A stretch of DNA of 64,000 bases. It comes from Spinellus fusiger. Taxonomy: Eukaryota; Mucoromycota; Mucoromycetes; Mucorales; Phycomycetaceae. Made by a program: the position numbers and the translations under genes. The DNA lies in contig JALLLS010000091.1 in NCBI GenBank assembly GCA_025094145.1, positions 1 through 64,000 on the forward strand, read 5' to 3'. A model generated the notes under the pieces. The model was not told the origin of the DNA. It ran no database searches and was given only the letters and a program-made list of their open reading frames with translations. Below, piece after piece: positions 25,104 through 37,881 of the stretch. Each line of letters opens with the position of its first letter. The stretch's first letter is position 1.

Positions 25104-26414
25104 CAGTCACACACAATTGAATTTAATACTTGCCTAAATTTTAATAAAATAAACTTTTTTTTTTGCATAGAACTCTTCTTCTTTCCAAATATTATTAAAC
25201 CAACACAACATGTCAGCTACATTTTCAGAAACACACACTCGTGGAGAATATGATAAAGCAGAAGATAAAAAGCTATGGGGCATTTATTACCAGTTTAAGG
25301 CTGGATTAAAATTGACTGTAATCGCAAACGTAGTTGAGATGAAAAAGCCCACAGTTCAAAATATTATCAGAAACATCAAAGAACGTGGTTCACCATTGCG
25401 TTTAAAGAGGCATGGAAAACATAAAAAAGAGCAAGTGAGAGGGACCTCAAACACTTGGAAAAGGTCATTAGAGAGGACCCATTTGCCTCATATAATCAGT
25501 TGAAATCGGAAATGTTGAAGATTCAGGTTGATGTATGTAGAAACACCATTATCAGTTAATGCAATCATTCAGGGTTCGGATCTTTTTCTCCAACTCACAA
25601 GCCAGCCTTAACTGAGAAACACAAAGAGAAACGGCTTCGTTGGGCTAAAGAACATGTCAATTGGACGAACGACCAGTGGAAAGGCGTCGTCTGGTCTGAT
25701 GAGTCCAGGTACACCGTGAAAGGGAACGATGGAGGTGCCCGTGTAATCAGAAAAGTTGGAGAAAGGTATTATCCTAATCATATTGTTCCAACAATAAAGT
25801 TTGGTGGCGGAGGGGTCATGCTTTGGAGTTGTTTTTGGGCGGGCGGATTTGACCCATTAGTCTTTGTTGATGGCACTGTAAAACAAGACGAATATATCAA
25901 GATTTTAGCTAGTGAGTTTCATCCTTGGTTCATGGGATTGCATCAGAAAGAGGATAGGGTGTCTCTGTTACAAGAAGATGGTGCTAGTTGTCATACTGCG
26001 GCCTATGCCAGAGGGTGGAAAGAGACGCATCAAATTAGGGGCTTTGAGTACTGGCCTGTACAAATCCCTGACTTGAATTCAATTGAACATGTCTGATACG
26101 CCTTGGAAATATGAATTAAATAAAGAAGGGTATCTATTATCAATGTAGAAAGTTAGTGTTGAACCTGCACAACGATGAGTTCTGAGTATGACAGACAGAT
26201 GTCAGGATGTTATTGATGCCAAAGGAAGCCATACAAAATATTAGTTGTATTATTATTATTATATTTTCTATAATTAAAGATGTTGAGCCTTAGTATGATC
26301 AAGTTTGAAGCTTCTAGATCAAATGTGGAGTGTTTTATCTAATGTTGAACATATCCTAAGTATTTCGTCCTGATATTTATTTTCAAAAGTATTAAATTCA
26401 ATTGTGTGTGGCTG
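25104..26414 (+). mobile_element. Tc1-type element E (defective)
   Basis: 28-bp ends CAGTCACACACAATTGAATT..., with one mismatch between the two ends, flanked by TA (25102-25103 and 26415-26416). 1311 bp. Same superfamily as D, with similar ends (CAGYCACACA). Confidence 0.9.
25210..26242 (+). pseudogene. Tc1 transposase of element E, broken
   Basis: Starts MSATFSETHTRGEYDKAEDK with a helix-turn-helix (LTVIANVVEMKKPTVQNIIR). The central block GVVWSDESRYTV carries the first Asp, SLLQEDGASCHTAAY the second and IPDLNSIEHV the Glu. The usual SPDLNPIEHLW is degraded and followed by a stop (TGA at ~26094). Frame changes lie near 25430 and in 25500-25700. Close relative of element D. Confidence 0.87.
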
Positions 26415-27068
26415 TATAACATCTCCAGGAATAGTGTATGTTTTAACAAATCAGGCTCAAAGGTTTTAGATTTGGTTCTCAAAAATAGACAAATACTTTC
26501 AAAAATAATCAAACAGTCCTAATGGAAAAAAGTATTTAATTAATAACTCAATGATTATATGTTCATAGATTAAATGGGTACCCAGTTTCAACTGTTTAAC
26601 AAATGTCTATGGCTAAGAAATACATTATTATTTACTTATCGTAAAGTCACTGTCCTAAAAAAATGGTTACACCTATAGAATCAGGATTTACCAAGTTGGG
26701 ATGTGGTGCTAAGGGATGGTTTATCACGTGAGATACATTCACACAGCTTGAAGAATTAGAGTTTAGCTATCTGTTAACTGATCAGATGCCTTTGGATTAA
26801 AGAATCATTAATATACTGTCATTGATGTTGGTAAAAAAAATATAGCTAGACATTGAGTTTTTCTTAATCAAATTTTTACTTTTTTTTTTAAATCTCTAAC
26901 TATTTATACATTGCTAGAGACTATAGATCATCATGATATTAAAAAATGAGCTTGAAGGGACATAGTACCTTTGTCTATGATAGAAATATCTTCTAGGTAT
27001 GCCTGATGTAGACAGTAATTTTTCTTTTTAATACATCCTGAACTTAAAGTACTAACTATCTTCAAAAA
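26415..27068. other. Intergenic, no gene recognised
   Basis: AT-rich; nothing assignable. Confidence 0.5.
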
Positions 27069-28120
27069 ATAGGGAGAAATACTACAGTGCCTCCATCCCC
27101 AATTTTTATTTTCTTAATAACAGAGTTCACTTTTGTCTTAGTCCAAACTACGCTCTATTGTTGCCCAATTTTTATTTTTGTTAAGCTTCAAATTAAATAT
27201 ATTCAACTTGAAATATTATTAAATGGGTTCTTTATTAAAACATTTCTGAAAGCAGTCAATAGAATGTTGAGTGATATTTTGTAGGGTTTTTTTTTTTGAA
27301 ACATTTCCTCGATTTCTTTAGCAGTATGGGTTGGTGTGTTACCCATAAAAATATAAAAGTTATTCATTTCTAGGATTTTATCCATTTCATCTAAGATTAT
27401 ATTTATAAACTTCATATAATAACTGTTAACGTCAAACCTTGCTTCATCCAAAAATATACAGATATGCAGGAAATCCGTGTCAGAGTTCCTGACCCACCTA
27501 TGTACCCAAAAATAGAGTTTCTCAATAGTGTTGGGATGGTTTATTGCAAGAGGTTGAGGAGTAGGCCTCTTCACAGTCAAGTTACATTAATGTAGTATAA
27601 ATTTTCCAACAGAAGTTGTTTTGTGGTTAATACTCTCAGACGCTCAATTTTGGCTATCCACTACATCCTGCCTTATTGTTTGTGGATATTTGTCAAAAAA
27701 CTGAATCAAATAGCTCTTATGTTCTTGTTGAAGCTGTGGGCGTTCTCTATTAACCATATTTTTTGTATGGAATCCACCCAAGCTCTTCATTATCTTTGAC
27801 AGGAAATTGTATCTGTAATGATCGGTATCGACTCAATATTGTTAATGAAGTAATGTTGAAAGGATCAATGCCTTCCTTCCAAGCTATCGCCTCATCTTCT
27901 TGCTCATCTGGGATCTAGCCTTATCTATCTTCATAAAAAAAAGACCAGTTATTTTTTTATTTCAAACAGGAAGAAAAGAGTAAAAAATATATTTAATTTG
28001 AAGCTTAACAAAAATAAAAATTGGGCAACAATAGAGCGTAGTTTGGACTAAGACAAAAGTGAACTCTGTTATTAAGAAAATAAAAATTGGGGATGGAGGC
28101 ACTGTAGTATTTCTCCCTAT
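27069..28120 (-). mobile_element. Tc1-type element F with ~135-bp inverted ends
   Basis: The left arm (27069-27203) and right arm (about 27986-28120) are near-perfect inverted repeats. TACAGTGCCTCCATCCCC lies 14 bp inside the inverted repeat, so either the element is longer than a canonical Tc1 starting CAGTG, or the target itself was palindromic. The interior carries minus-strand transposase remnants at about 27203-27900. Confidence 0.82.
27203..27900 (-). pseudogene. Tc1-type transposase remnant of element F
   Basis: Minus-strand blocks ICIFLDEARFDVN (first Asp region) and FYIFMGNTPTHTAKEIEEMF are visible. The position of the second catalytic Asp reads Gly (MGNTPTH), so the copy is catalytically dead as well as truncated. 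Upstream frame (ENAHSFNKNIRAI-like) is scrambled. Confidence 0.65.
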
Positions 28121-30132
28121 CTTCAGGGTTGGTCCTCGTGGTATTATTTTTCTATAAGAGGATTTTACTTATATGGTTCTAATTATTTTCCCTAGTTGTT
28201 TCCCGTTGTTTTTCTTTGCTTTGTTTTTTTGTTTGTTTGTTTTTGAAGATACTCTGTATCCATTACTTTCCTCAACCAAACCTCTCACTTCAATATGTGA
28301 CTGGGATTTTTTAATAAGAAAAAAAAAAGAATATTGTCTCAAATGATCTTTTTCTTGGGTGAGTATGGTGAAGAAGTTTATTTTTGTAATGACCAATTCT
28401 GTATCATCGTTTAAGGTATCACTTAGTTCGGAGAGTTATATTTGTATTGCTATCAAATAAGTATTTGGCAAAGTCTAAAATCTCACAACAAAATAGATAA
28501 TACTAACCATTTGTGACATTGATCAATTATTATGTGTAGATGAATCGCAAGAATATAATTGGTATTGCCTATGATATAGATATTTCACCATGTTGTAATG
28601 GTTGGGGGTATATCTATCTGTATAAATTTCAGTTTTTGCTGGACTGTAAATAACATTCTACAGAAGTAAATGTTTACCAAAAGAGATTATGTGCTTTTAA
28701 CAGATAGTAATAAACGGGATACAAGTGTAAGGATAAACTCTTTCTATTGCTAAGTAATCATTTTTTGAACCTCAATTGATCAAGAATTCCAAAAACTGAT
28801 CAATTGTTCAGTATAGACAAATAGTATAGCTGCCCTAGCTAATTAACATCACATATTTTTAAAGTTCGCGACTCTGGATCATGATTTCAATCACAACTAG
28901 CGTCATTTATTAGCCTGTTGGTTACAACTTTTTTTTTGTTTAACTTTTTAAATAAATAAATAAAAATAGATTTTTGTTTTGTTAATATTTCACTAAATAC
29001 AGTTTATAATGGTATCAACTTATTTTGCTTTAGAGTATATCCAAAAGATAAATCTACAAACACACGCACATATAAGTTTAAAAGGTATATTGTCAATGTA
29101 TGCTATGAAAACAACGTAAAATACCCTGGTAAAATCATTAATTTACACTCAAGGGTAAGTGTGTAAAGTGTGATAGTAGCCAGTATTGCCTACTAAGTCA
29201 GGTCTATGTGAAATATACTCCGCATCTACGATTGCTTTCAATAATAAAGAGTAAACCCACTGAGAGAGAAAGTATATGAAACCCATATATTTAACATCTT
29301 TAATAAACATCCTCTTTTCTGTCAAGTTCTAGAACGGGCAGTGTATATTTATACTTCTGCTCTATTTAACGTTATCACCAGCCAATCTTAAATTATTCTC
29401 GATCTTTGATTATCAACTTACTCTTTTATGCATTACTTTATTCCTTGTCAGTGACGTATCTTTGTCTCTTTCGGACTCCTTTGGTTCTTTGTGACTTTCA
29501 CACTTTATCTTCAGGCTTTGTAACCCATTAAGAATCGTTAATCTTTCACTAGACACCTCATCTATTGCTTTCATGCACTAAAAAATGTGAACAGACTCTT
29601 TAAGAGCTCTAAAAGTCTCATTGACATATATTGCCTAGAATTAAGTTAGGTTACAGGATATTAGATATGGTATTAAACTTTACCTGAGAGTCTATTTTGT
29701 TTTATCTTGATTAAAAGGTATTCGCTTAACTTATATTTTATCTCAAGTATTACTTTTCTTTCACATTTTTAACCTCTCTGAATCTTCTTTTGTCTAATAC
29801 TTACTGAAATTTCTGTATAATATACACGTTTGAACCATGCTTGTTGTACATATGTATTACTATTTATTAATTTTTGCTTTGTGGTGATAGATATAGTTGA
29901 ATAATAGCTTTTGAAATGGATAGATTAAAGCAAATTGAAAAATAAGAAAAAATGAAGACAGCTCGATCGGAAATTAATCATTGTTTGAGAGTATAGCTGA
30001 AAACCCTACTATAATTGTCACTTTTGTGCTTATATGCTTATCTTTTTCTTTCTTATTCTTTTCTTTCTTATATTTTTCTTTCTTATTCTTTCCTTTTATT
30101 CAAACCTTGAGGATTTTTCTTGTATATTTAGG
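28121..30132. other. Intergenic, no gene recognised
   Basis: About 2 kb of AT-rich DNA without recognisable coding sequence or repeats shared with the rest of the window. A pyrimidine-rich TTTTCTTTCTTA tract (about 30035-30100) precedes the next gene. Confidence 0.5.
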
Positions 30133-30828
30133 ATGGGGAAAAATAGAAAAGCGCCTAGACTATATAAAGATGGTATAGATGGAACAAACGATTTGATTTT
30201 TCAGTTGAGAAGTGAAATTTGCTCCAAGGATGAGAAGATTAAAGAGATGATACAGAATCAAGTCAACGTAGACGCTAAGATTGCTGATTTGAAAAGACAA
30301 ATCGAACATACTCAATCAGAGATCAATAAATTAAAAGCACCTACTAGCCAATTAAACTCTTTATCTGCAAATATGCGTGGTTCCTCTGTGGAAGAAACAT
30401 CAGTCTCTCCTCCGGATGAAGAGCCATCCAGACGTGTTATCCTACGACCCAGAAGCTACGCCTTTATCTCTGATATCAAAGACCTTATTCGTTCAAGTTA
30501 TCAACCTCCCAATAATAGTGAAGTGGATGAAGAAACAAAGGAAAAGATAATCCATGATAGATATAGACTACTTTGCAAAGAAGCCAACATTATTGTTGAT
30601 GGGATGCGAAGAAATCAAGATAATAGTGGAATTCTGAAATGGGGCTCTGTTAGAGTAGATCTTCGTCAGGAGGCCTATACTCGTTTGGAAGAATTTGCAG
30701 CCCTGCACTATGTACCTTTCAACAAGTGTAAAAGGTCTTGGGCTGCATATGATATGATTAGTGGACGCTGGAAAACTCGAAGGAAGTCATACTATGAGAA
30801 ATATATGCAAGTAATAGGTCTTTTATAA
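30133..30828 (+). CDS. Intact orphan coiled-coil protein, function unknown
   Basis: An uninterrupted 231-codon frame starting at the ATG of MGKNRKAPRLYKDG and ending ...YMQVIGLL-TAA. The open frame continues upstream (to 30034), but that part is a pyrimidine tract giving a Phe/Leu run and is unlikely to be coding. Residues ~20-70 are rich in charged heptads (KDEKIKEMIQNQ...KIADLKRQIEH) and look coiled-coil. A Ser/Pro/Glu linker follows (~85-105). The last ~125 residues form an acidic-basic helical domain with conserved-looking Trp/Tyr (WGSVRVDLRQEAYTRLEEFA, WAAYDMISGRWKTRRKSY). I do not recognise the family. The final domain could be a small DNA-binding module as found beside fungal transposases, but this is a guess. 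It stands alone in a region of decayed DNA, with no terminal repeats seen. Confidence 0.6.
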   Translation: MGKNRKAPRLYKDGIDGTNDLIFQLRSEICSKDEKIKEMIQNQVNVDAKIADLKRQIEHTQSEINKLKAPTSQLNSLSANMRGSSVEETSVSPPDEEPSRRVILRPRSYAFISDIKDLIRSSYQPPNNSEVDEETKEKIIHDRYRLLCKEANIIVDGMRRNQDNSGILKWGSVRVDLRQEAYTRLEEFAALHYVPFNKCKRSWAAYDMISGRWKTRRKSYYEKYMQVIGLL

Positions 30829-33348
30829 CATAAGATTACTAATAAGAGTTACTCATAGAACAGCAATTTCACACTCTAGATGTATTGGTAATAAAAATAG
30901 TGAGAGAGAAATGCATGGGGAGGTTGATTATTTGTGTATGTTATCATTCTCAAAGAGCAGTCATAAGTAAAACGTATCTTCTATATGATTTTCTACATCT
31001 GTTAATAAATGATCATACACTCTTAATTTTATAACTATTTTTATCATAATACTCTATACATCCCAAATCTTTAATAGTCATATTTACTACTGTAAAAAGG
31101 TTTAGTATTATTTATGTTACAAAATAAAAATATAAATAAATAAAAATGGCGCTGTGTTTTTTGAAGGATGTTGGTATTGTTAAAAATGGAATAAGTCCAT
31201 AAATTTCATAGGAACTATTATTTTGGGTTAATATAGTACATATAAAAAACTAATATATAACAATATATTAAGAACATAGCATCTATATTTGACTAATATA
31301 AAGTTTATATTACCAAACACACTATTTATTTATAGTCTTTTAAACTGTAGTGTAAACTACATAAAGCTTTGCTGAATCCCTCTTTGAGTTAGTTTTACAT
31401 TGACTCTTTAGTCATATTTTTGAAATAAGAGTATTTGTATACTCTTTGTGTATATTCAATTTTAAAATATGGTTGCGCTAAGAAAGCTCATCAAAAAAAT
31501 ATACAGTTCTGCTCTTATATTTACTCTTCTTTAGTTGAGTAAATATTTCTGATTGGATTAAAATCGTGAACTGAAGAAATGTGTAGTAAAGCAACCTTTT
31601 AATGCATTGGCCTATCTTAATCTATTTTCCAAATTTAATGCATTCGTTTTCAAGCTTGGGACATAATGTCTTATACAAGCCATTAACATATTTCCATTAT
31701 CTAACTGACTCATATCTACTATATGCTCAGGAATATCAATAGTATAATTCTTTTTATGACGCTCCCATTTTTATTAATATCATATAGCCTCACTCTTGTT
31801 TTATCATACCAGAAGAATCTGTCACTGATTAGGTATTTATTGAAAATGATCATGAGAATAATAGATGTGCTTGTTTATGTGAATTGAAATCATGGTAGAA
31901 GAGCTCTCTGGTGATTTTAGGCATCATATATTTCTCTTAAAGAACATATTCATGTTGTAGAGGGAGACGTCCTTATTGTTTATTAGAGTGTTTCATATGT
32001 TTAGGCAACTTTCATATTTATTGTAATATCTCTCTCCGTCTTAAGAATGCTTCAGAAAGTGGAGTATGAAAACATTCCATCAATAAGCTTTTTCATAGTC
32101 GTGACGCATTTATAACACTACTTCTGTTTTGAGGATTTCTATCTTTAACTTAGTCATTGTAAGACTTGGAAAGTATGCTGGTATTATGAGTTGAAGAAAC
32201 ATCAGAAGACTTAATAACAATGAATATTGTGAATTATGCAATGGTTTTTTTTTTTGTATGACACTTTTTATTAAGTGTATTTACGCAGTCACACGTCGTA
32301 CTGAGAGGTCTGACTGGGAAAATATATTAGACACAAGTCACTTTCAGAGATTAGAGAAAAAGAAAAAGAAAATAAAACTAGCTAGAAGAATAAGAAAAAT
32401 ACAGGAGAAAAAGAGGAAAGGTAAAATATACTAAACTATGTCATGAATTTGCTTTTGCAGATGAGAGTGGTAAGGAGGAATCGGGTAAGTTCAGAGACGA
32501 TGAGAGAGGAAAGGAAAGTTATGGAGATGATAGGCCCAGTAACCATGCCAAGTGGCCTATAGCACCGCTCCAAAGAATTGACTAATAGTCAGAGATTCAT
32601 GGGAGGGTGAAAAAGAAAATGTAAGTGCTGGATGATTGCTGCAGAATTATGCAAGGTATATCATGGAACAGAAATAGATTACCAGATCTTCACTCTCCGC
32701 CAGACTTTACTCGTCAAAGAATAAAAATTATTCTTACTTCATATCCTCTGTTTTTTATAGATGAATTCAGTTTCTAAAAACATCGACCATGCCTTCTTCA
32801 AACCTTTTAATAATTTTGGAAATAATTTTAATAAAATTACTCCAAACATTATTTTGAATGAGGTTATTTGAAACAGTCGAAGGCCAATTGAGATTGCCGT
32901 GCTTTTTTACTTGAATGGAGCCATGTTGCTCTTGGTTTAAGGAGTCCTGGAGAGACTATTATATATATTAATATATATAAATCTAGAAAATATATGTTCA
33001 CAAATAAAGATATAAAGAATAACTATCTCGTAAGATGTTTTGCAATGCATTCAAGAGTATAGTTGCCTAAGTTTGGAAGATGATTACTCAGAACATTTTC
33101 TTATTGAAATTTTCTTAAGCCTGATTTCATTAAAAACTAAAGAAAAATGAGGCTTGAATAGGTTGAGCTTCACAAGTGTTGGTCTTGGGGAAAGTGGTAT
33201 ACTATTGCTTAGTATGATTAGTTGAAATGTTAGTTTATCTCCAACTATAACCACAACAGAATAATTTTTAAAAAAAAAATAGTGAGACCTTATTTGAAGA
33301 AAAATAAAATTTAACAAGAAAATCTGCTGTTGGTATATGAGTGGTATA
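30829..33348. other. Intergenic, no gene recognised
   Basis: AT-rich. At about 32380-32580 a GA-rich stretch contains short open pieces (ADESGKEESGKFRDDERGKE) after a TTTTGCAG acceptor-like site, but no gene can be built. Confidence 0.5.
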
Positions 33349-33547
33349 CAGTATTTCTCGAAATTATTCACGCACTTGAAAAAAAAATCACGCACTTGAA
33401 AAAAAATTTAAGCACAAATATAAGAAAAAATTCAAGCACGAATTTTTATTCATTTTGTGCTTGAATTTTTTCTTATATTTGTGCTTAAATTTTTTTTCAA
33501 GTGCGTGATTTTTTTTTCAAGTGCGTGAATAATTTCGAGAAATACTG
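33349..33547. mobile_element. Foldback MITE related to Tc1 element C
   Basis: 199 bp between TA dinucleotides (33347-33348 and 33548-33549). The ends CAGTATTTCTCGAAATTATT are the ends of element C. The whole unit is an almost complete palindrome: the repeated CACGCACTTGAAAAAAAA blocks are mirrored, and only ~20 bp around position 33448 form a loop. No coding capacity; it would depend on a C-type transposase. Confidence 0.92.
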
Positions 33548-34439
33548 TACAGGTTTTTTTTTTAAAAAAAAAAAGTATAGTAAAACTGACTATAGTAAAG
33601 AGAACTATATTCCTTTAAAGCTATATTGGTATCTTAAAAAAATACTATATCCAGAGCTAGCCTGTCTTGTCCAACTCAATCCAGACATGCACAGTACTCA
33701 TTGAGAGAACTAACAGCCTCATCTCAGGCATGAAGCGTGGTGTAGATCTTTAATGGAGGCCAAAAGTGTCATGTATTTGTATCTTTCCAGCTGCGCCCAC
33801 AAATAATTATTACTTTCTTATCGATTTCTTTCATTTATTCATCAAAATACATAATATACTTTTGATTTATTATGGTGTCAAATATATCTTATATTATTTC
33901 AATTTTATTTTATTTTATTTTTTCGAAAAAAAAAAAAGAATTAATTAATTAATTACACAATAAACACGATTGATATCTGTGTTTCTTATTATTAAACTTC
34001 GGGTACATTATTTGCATAACATTCATTCATTAAACTTCCGTCTGCTCTTAGGAGTTTAAAAGTGGAAGATAGGTTTTACTTTTAAATATTTTCTCGTCTT
34101 ATTTGTATTGTGAAAAAGGTATATTTGATCTAAAAACGATTGTATTTCATTTCATCCGTACACCATTATCAAATAGTAAATAAATTATTTGTGAAGATGG
34201 TATATTCTATTTAGATTTACACTATATTTCCAAAAATTAAATATAAATATATTATTATGTTTTGAAAAAAAATGTATTTACTATAAATAATGATTGCCAT
34301 TTTATGATAAATAAGAAGTATAGCCTATAAAAAAGAGTGGTGGATCAAAAGAATCCGAGTTTATAATGTTTTTTTGTTTTGTTTCATACTTTATCTTTAT
34401 ATTGTTATAGATTCATGAATCTATTATAAACTATTTTCA
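33548..34439. other. Intergenic, no gene recognised
   Basis: AT-rich, with a T9A10-type palindromic homopolymer junction at 33553-33574 and an (ATTA)n run near 33940. Confidence 0.5.
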
Positions 34440-34840
34440 TAAACTATTCGTTTACTTTTTTGAAATTGCCCACATATACTCAATTGGGTTGGTATCAAGA
34501 CTTTCTGAGAGCTAGTAGGGAGTGGTTTCTACGTCCTTTAATGCCTTTCATTATTGAGTTACTCTACTCGTGTTAGATATATAGTTGATTTCCTGTAGGT
34601 AGTAACTGGCACCAGGGTTTAGAGGAGGGGAGAGGGAGGGAGACGCATGAGCTCGGGGCAGTAGGTCTCAATATATTGGTGTGCCTGTCGGAGTTCACTA
34701 CTATCTCCACTGTGATTAATCACTCAACACTATTGTTGAGACAGCCCTGTAGAATTACTCCATAACTTCCACCAAATCTGTACCCAGTACATTCTTAGTA
34801 TTATACTTTATAATAAAATTCTTAGTGACTTTAAGAATAT
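34440..34840 (-). pseudogene. Tc1-type transposase remnant
   Basis: Minus-strand blocks in Tc1 order: RFGGSYGVILQGCLNN...VEIVVNSDR (equivalent to FGGGSVMVWGCFS...GTMNS) near 34690-34780, then SESLDTNPIEYMWA (equivalent to SPDLNPIEHLW) near 34455-34500. No terminal repeats found. Old and heavily mutated. Confidence 0.6.
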
Positions 34841-35558
34841 TCTTATTTATTTTTATTCAAAGCGATTTGGATAAAGTTTTTTCAGGTTTGCATATACGAT
34901 GTGGGATATAGCTGTGGCTATAGTGTGAATAGTCGACCCTTTGGCATGAATGCACGGTGTTGATAGTGCATGGAATTGAAGTAGATATAGATAAGAACAC
35001 CGAGAAACAGTGTATAAAAATTACACAATCAACATTTAATAAAGAATCAACCTTTTTGCTAATGTTAAGTATTGTTGGGACTTTCGAGAGAAGCAAAGAT
35101 TGTTTAAAAAACAAGTGCCAAGCTACCCATTGTGTAAAAATCGTGTGTTTTATCCTCACATCTGCTCCTCTTTGTTACTATAAACCAGCCTTTGTGCCAA
35201 TACTCTATTTTGTAGTCCCTGTTAGAGACCAAATATCTATACATTCATCTCTCTAGTAGTCTTGTTAATGATCTTTGTGCCCTTTATTACATATTAAATA
35301 AAAAAAAAGTTATATAAACTTGCTGTTTCATTCCAAATACTTCTGATAGATGAATAGTCCTTAATCCAAAGATCAAATAAATAGTACTATAAATAAAAAT
35401 TGATATTTGGTAGAGATAGTATTTTTTTGTAAAGCTTTTCTTTTATTTCATACTTATGCAAATATAGAACCAAATGTGCAAATTGTTTGAAACAAAACCC
35501 AATAACTCATCATTTTTATTTTGGACTCATGCTACTAGAATATCTCCTATTGGTTGTA
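34841..35558. other. Intergenic, no gene recognised
   Basis: AT-rich. Overlapping ~100-codon frames on opposite strands at 34857-35256 show no family motif and are taken as chance. Confidence 0.45.
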
Positions 35559-36525
35559 CAGTTCAAAGTGTTTTTATTTTTATTTTCAGGCGTTGGTTGC
35601 TATTCAAACGTGAGGTATATTGGCCACCCTATGAGAAATTTTGAGAGAAAAATAAGAATAAACATAGAAATACTTCAAATACATAAGTGAAAAAATAATG
35701 TAATGAGAAAGGAAACAGAAGGACAAAGAACCACAAAACCTCAAATGAAGGAAGAAATGATAGAAAATGAGAAATGATGGTAAAATGAGAATTATGAATA
35801 GACATCCAAAAAGGCCATAAAGTCAGCAAGGAAACCAGGACACCAAAAAGATAACCGTCATCCTGTGGCGATTCGAAATCCAACGAGGGATACTTAGAGC
35901 AACTCGGACAATCCTGAGGACACAAATACAGCAACTACACTAGCAGCTTCTGGCTTTGCTAAACAGGCTAAGAATGGGTGGTAGAGGAGAGATCGGAGGA
36001 GAAGTGAGGATACAGCGTCTGTTGCTGCAGGAGTCTTTGCACTCTATGGCGGCGTTGGCGTTCCCGCTCAACACACCCATCAGCAGCCTCAATGAGCAAG
36101 CTACCAGCTGATGGCTCTACCTTAAAGTCTCGAGTAGACGTGGCTCGATCAATGGCTTGCAGCAGTATTAACAAACTGGGCCAAAGATCTCGCCATTTAA
36201 CAAAAGACTTAACCGTGCATTGCAGAAGATTTATACAATAGTCAATGGGATGAACGTCTTGTGGTGGGGCAGGAACTAGGAAGAACAAGAACATGGAGAG
36301 TTCATGATCAACAAATGTGTATGTAAGGTAGTGGTTCCGATTGGCAGATGGGTGGCCACATTGGTAAGGGACTGAAGGTGTATGTGGTAACCAAGCAATC
36401 CTCCATTTTAGTAGACGATGTCTCTCTGCGCGTGCACGGTAGTAGAAGAATTAGATCCCAAACAAGTCTACATAGTCCACGGGTTACCATCACCAGCGGA
36501 TTCTTGCCACGCCCTATTGGTTGTA

Positions 36526-37881
36526 CAGTGGGTGTCGAAAAACAATAGACATTTCAAATTCAGATCATAATTTCACCCTTGAAAAGTTATTTTTTTATTA
36601 AATATTCTTTATTTATCGCCTTTCCACTCTAATATATACCACATCTAACACCACTGAACAACCCATGAGACCTCTTGGAAACAGGGAAAAATATTGAAGA
36701 CTTTACTCTTTATCTAATTGCTCACGAGGCCACCGTAAATGGGACCAGCCAGTCTGCCATTTCTGCTAGGTTTGGAGTTTGTTAACAGTCTATTTCCCGT
36801 ATCGTAAAGAGATGCAAGGAAACTGGATGATTCAAGGCCAAGAAGAGTACTGGGTGTAAGCCCATTATGAAAGAGAGAGACGAGAAAGAAGTCAGTCGCG
36901 AAGTGGGAAGGGATTCATTCCAGACAATGGATCAGCTTTGCAAGCAGATGATCACCAAAGTGTCCATGAACACTTTTAGAAAATTGATAAAGAAGCTTGG
37001 CCTGTTTTCTTGCAAGATGGTTAAGAAACCTTCTCTCACTACTAAACACAAGAAGTTGAGACTTGCTTGGGCTAAGGCCCACCTCCATTGGACTGAGGAA
37101 GACTGTAAGAAATTCATCTGGTCCGATGAGTCAAAGTACCAACTGATGAGGACCAACAACTGCAACAGAGTGGTACAAAGAAAGAAGGAGGGAATACTTC
37201 CAAAGAACATCAAGCCCACCATGAAGTTTGGTGGTGGTAGTGTGATGGTGTGGGATTCTTTCTTTGGTGATGGTGTTGGAAGGTTGGTGCCTGTGAAGGG
37301 CAGTATAGACAGTAGAAGATATATTGATATCTTAAAGTATAACTACTGCCTTGAGCTGGATCGACTCAAGACGCTGAATCCAGTGGTAGATTATGTTCTT
37401 CAAGAAAATAATGACAACTGCCACAAGAGTAAAGAGTCCAGGTTGTGGAAGGCAAACGAGGGCATTGTTGCTATGGTGGGGTGGCTCTCACAAAGCCTCA
37501 ACCTCAAACCCATAGAGCATTCATGGGAAGAACTTGACAGTTCAATAAGAAATAGGATGATATCAAGAAGTACTCTACAAGAGTTGGAGGTACTATTGTT
37601 AGAAGAATGGTAGAATATTCCCAAGAACACAACAGGCATCTTCATTGCCAGCATGGGTCGGAGATGCAAGGCTGTTATAGAGGCCAAGGGTAGAAGCACC
37701 AAATACTAAGTGTTTCCACCTAATAAATATGTATTTATTATTCTTTTGAACTTTATATTTCATCTAATTTAAAAGTCTCTACTGTGTGTTTAATATGTGT
37801 TTTTATGACAAAGAATAAGTATTTCCTATTACAGAAGTATACTGGAAATTGGAGTGTCTCTTGTTTTTTTTATCCCTACTG
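36526..37881 (+). mobile_element. Tc1-type element G nested in element H
   Basis: TA on both sides (36524-36525, 37882-37883). Ends CAGTGGGTGTCGAAAAACAA and, from the right, CAGTAGGGATAAAAAAAACA, about 70% alike. 1356 bp. Confidence 0.8.
36690..37708 (+). pseudogene. Tc1 transposase of element G, near-complete but broken
   Basis: The N-terminal helix-turn-helix region (AHEATVNGTSQSAISARFGV, SISRIVKRCKETG) is interrupted by stops near 36784 and 36828. From 36867 one frame of 248 codons is open: LTTKHKKLRLAWAKAHLHWT, FIWSDESKYQL (first Asp), FGGGSVMVWDSFFGDGVGRL, and QENNDNCHKS, where the usual second Asp (QDNAPCHT in Tc1) reads Asn-Asn-Asp shifted by one. LSQSLNLKPIEHSWEELD carries the Glu. 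Stop at 37611, followed in another frame by FIASMGRRCKAVIEAKGRSTKY at 37708. Not functional. Confidence 0.82.
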
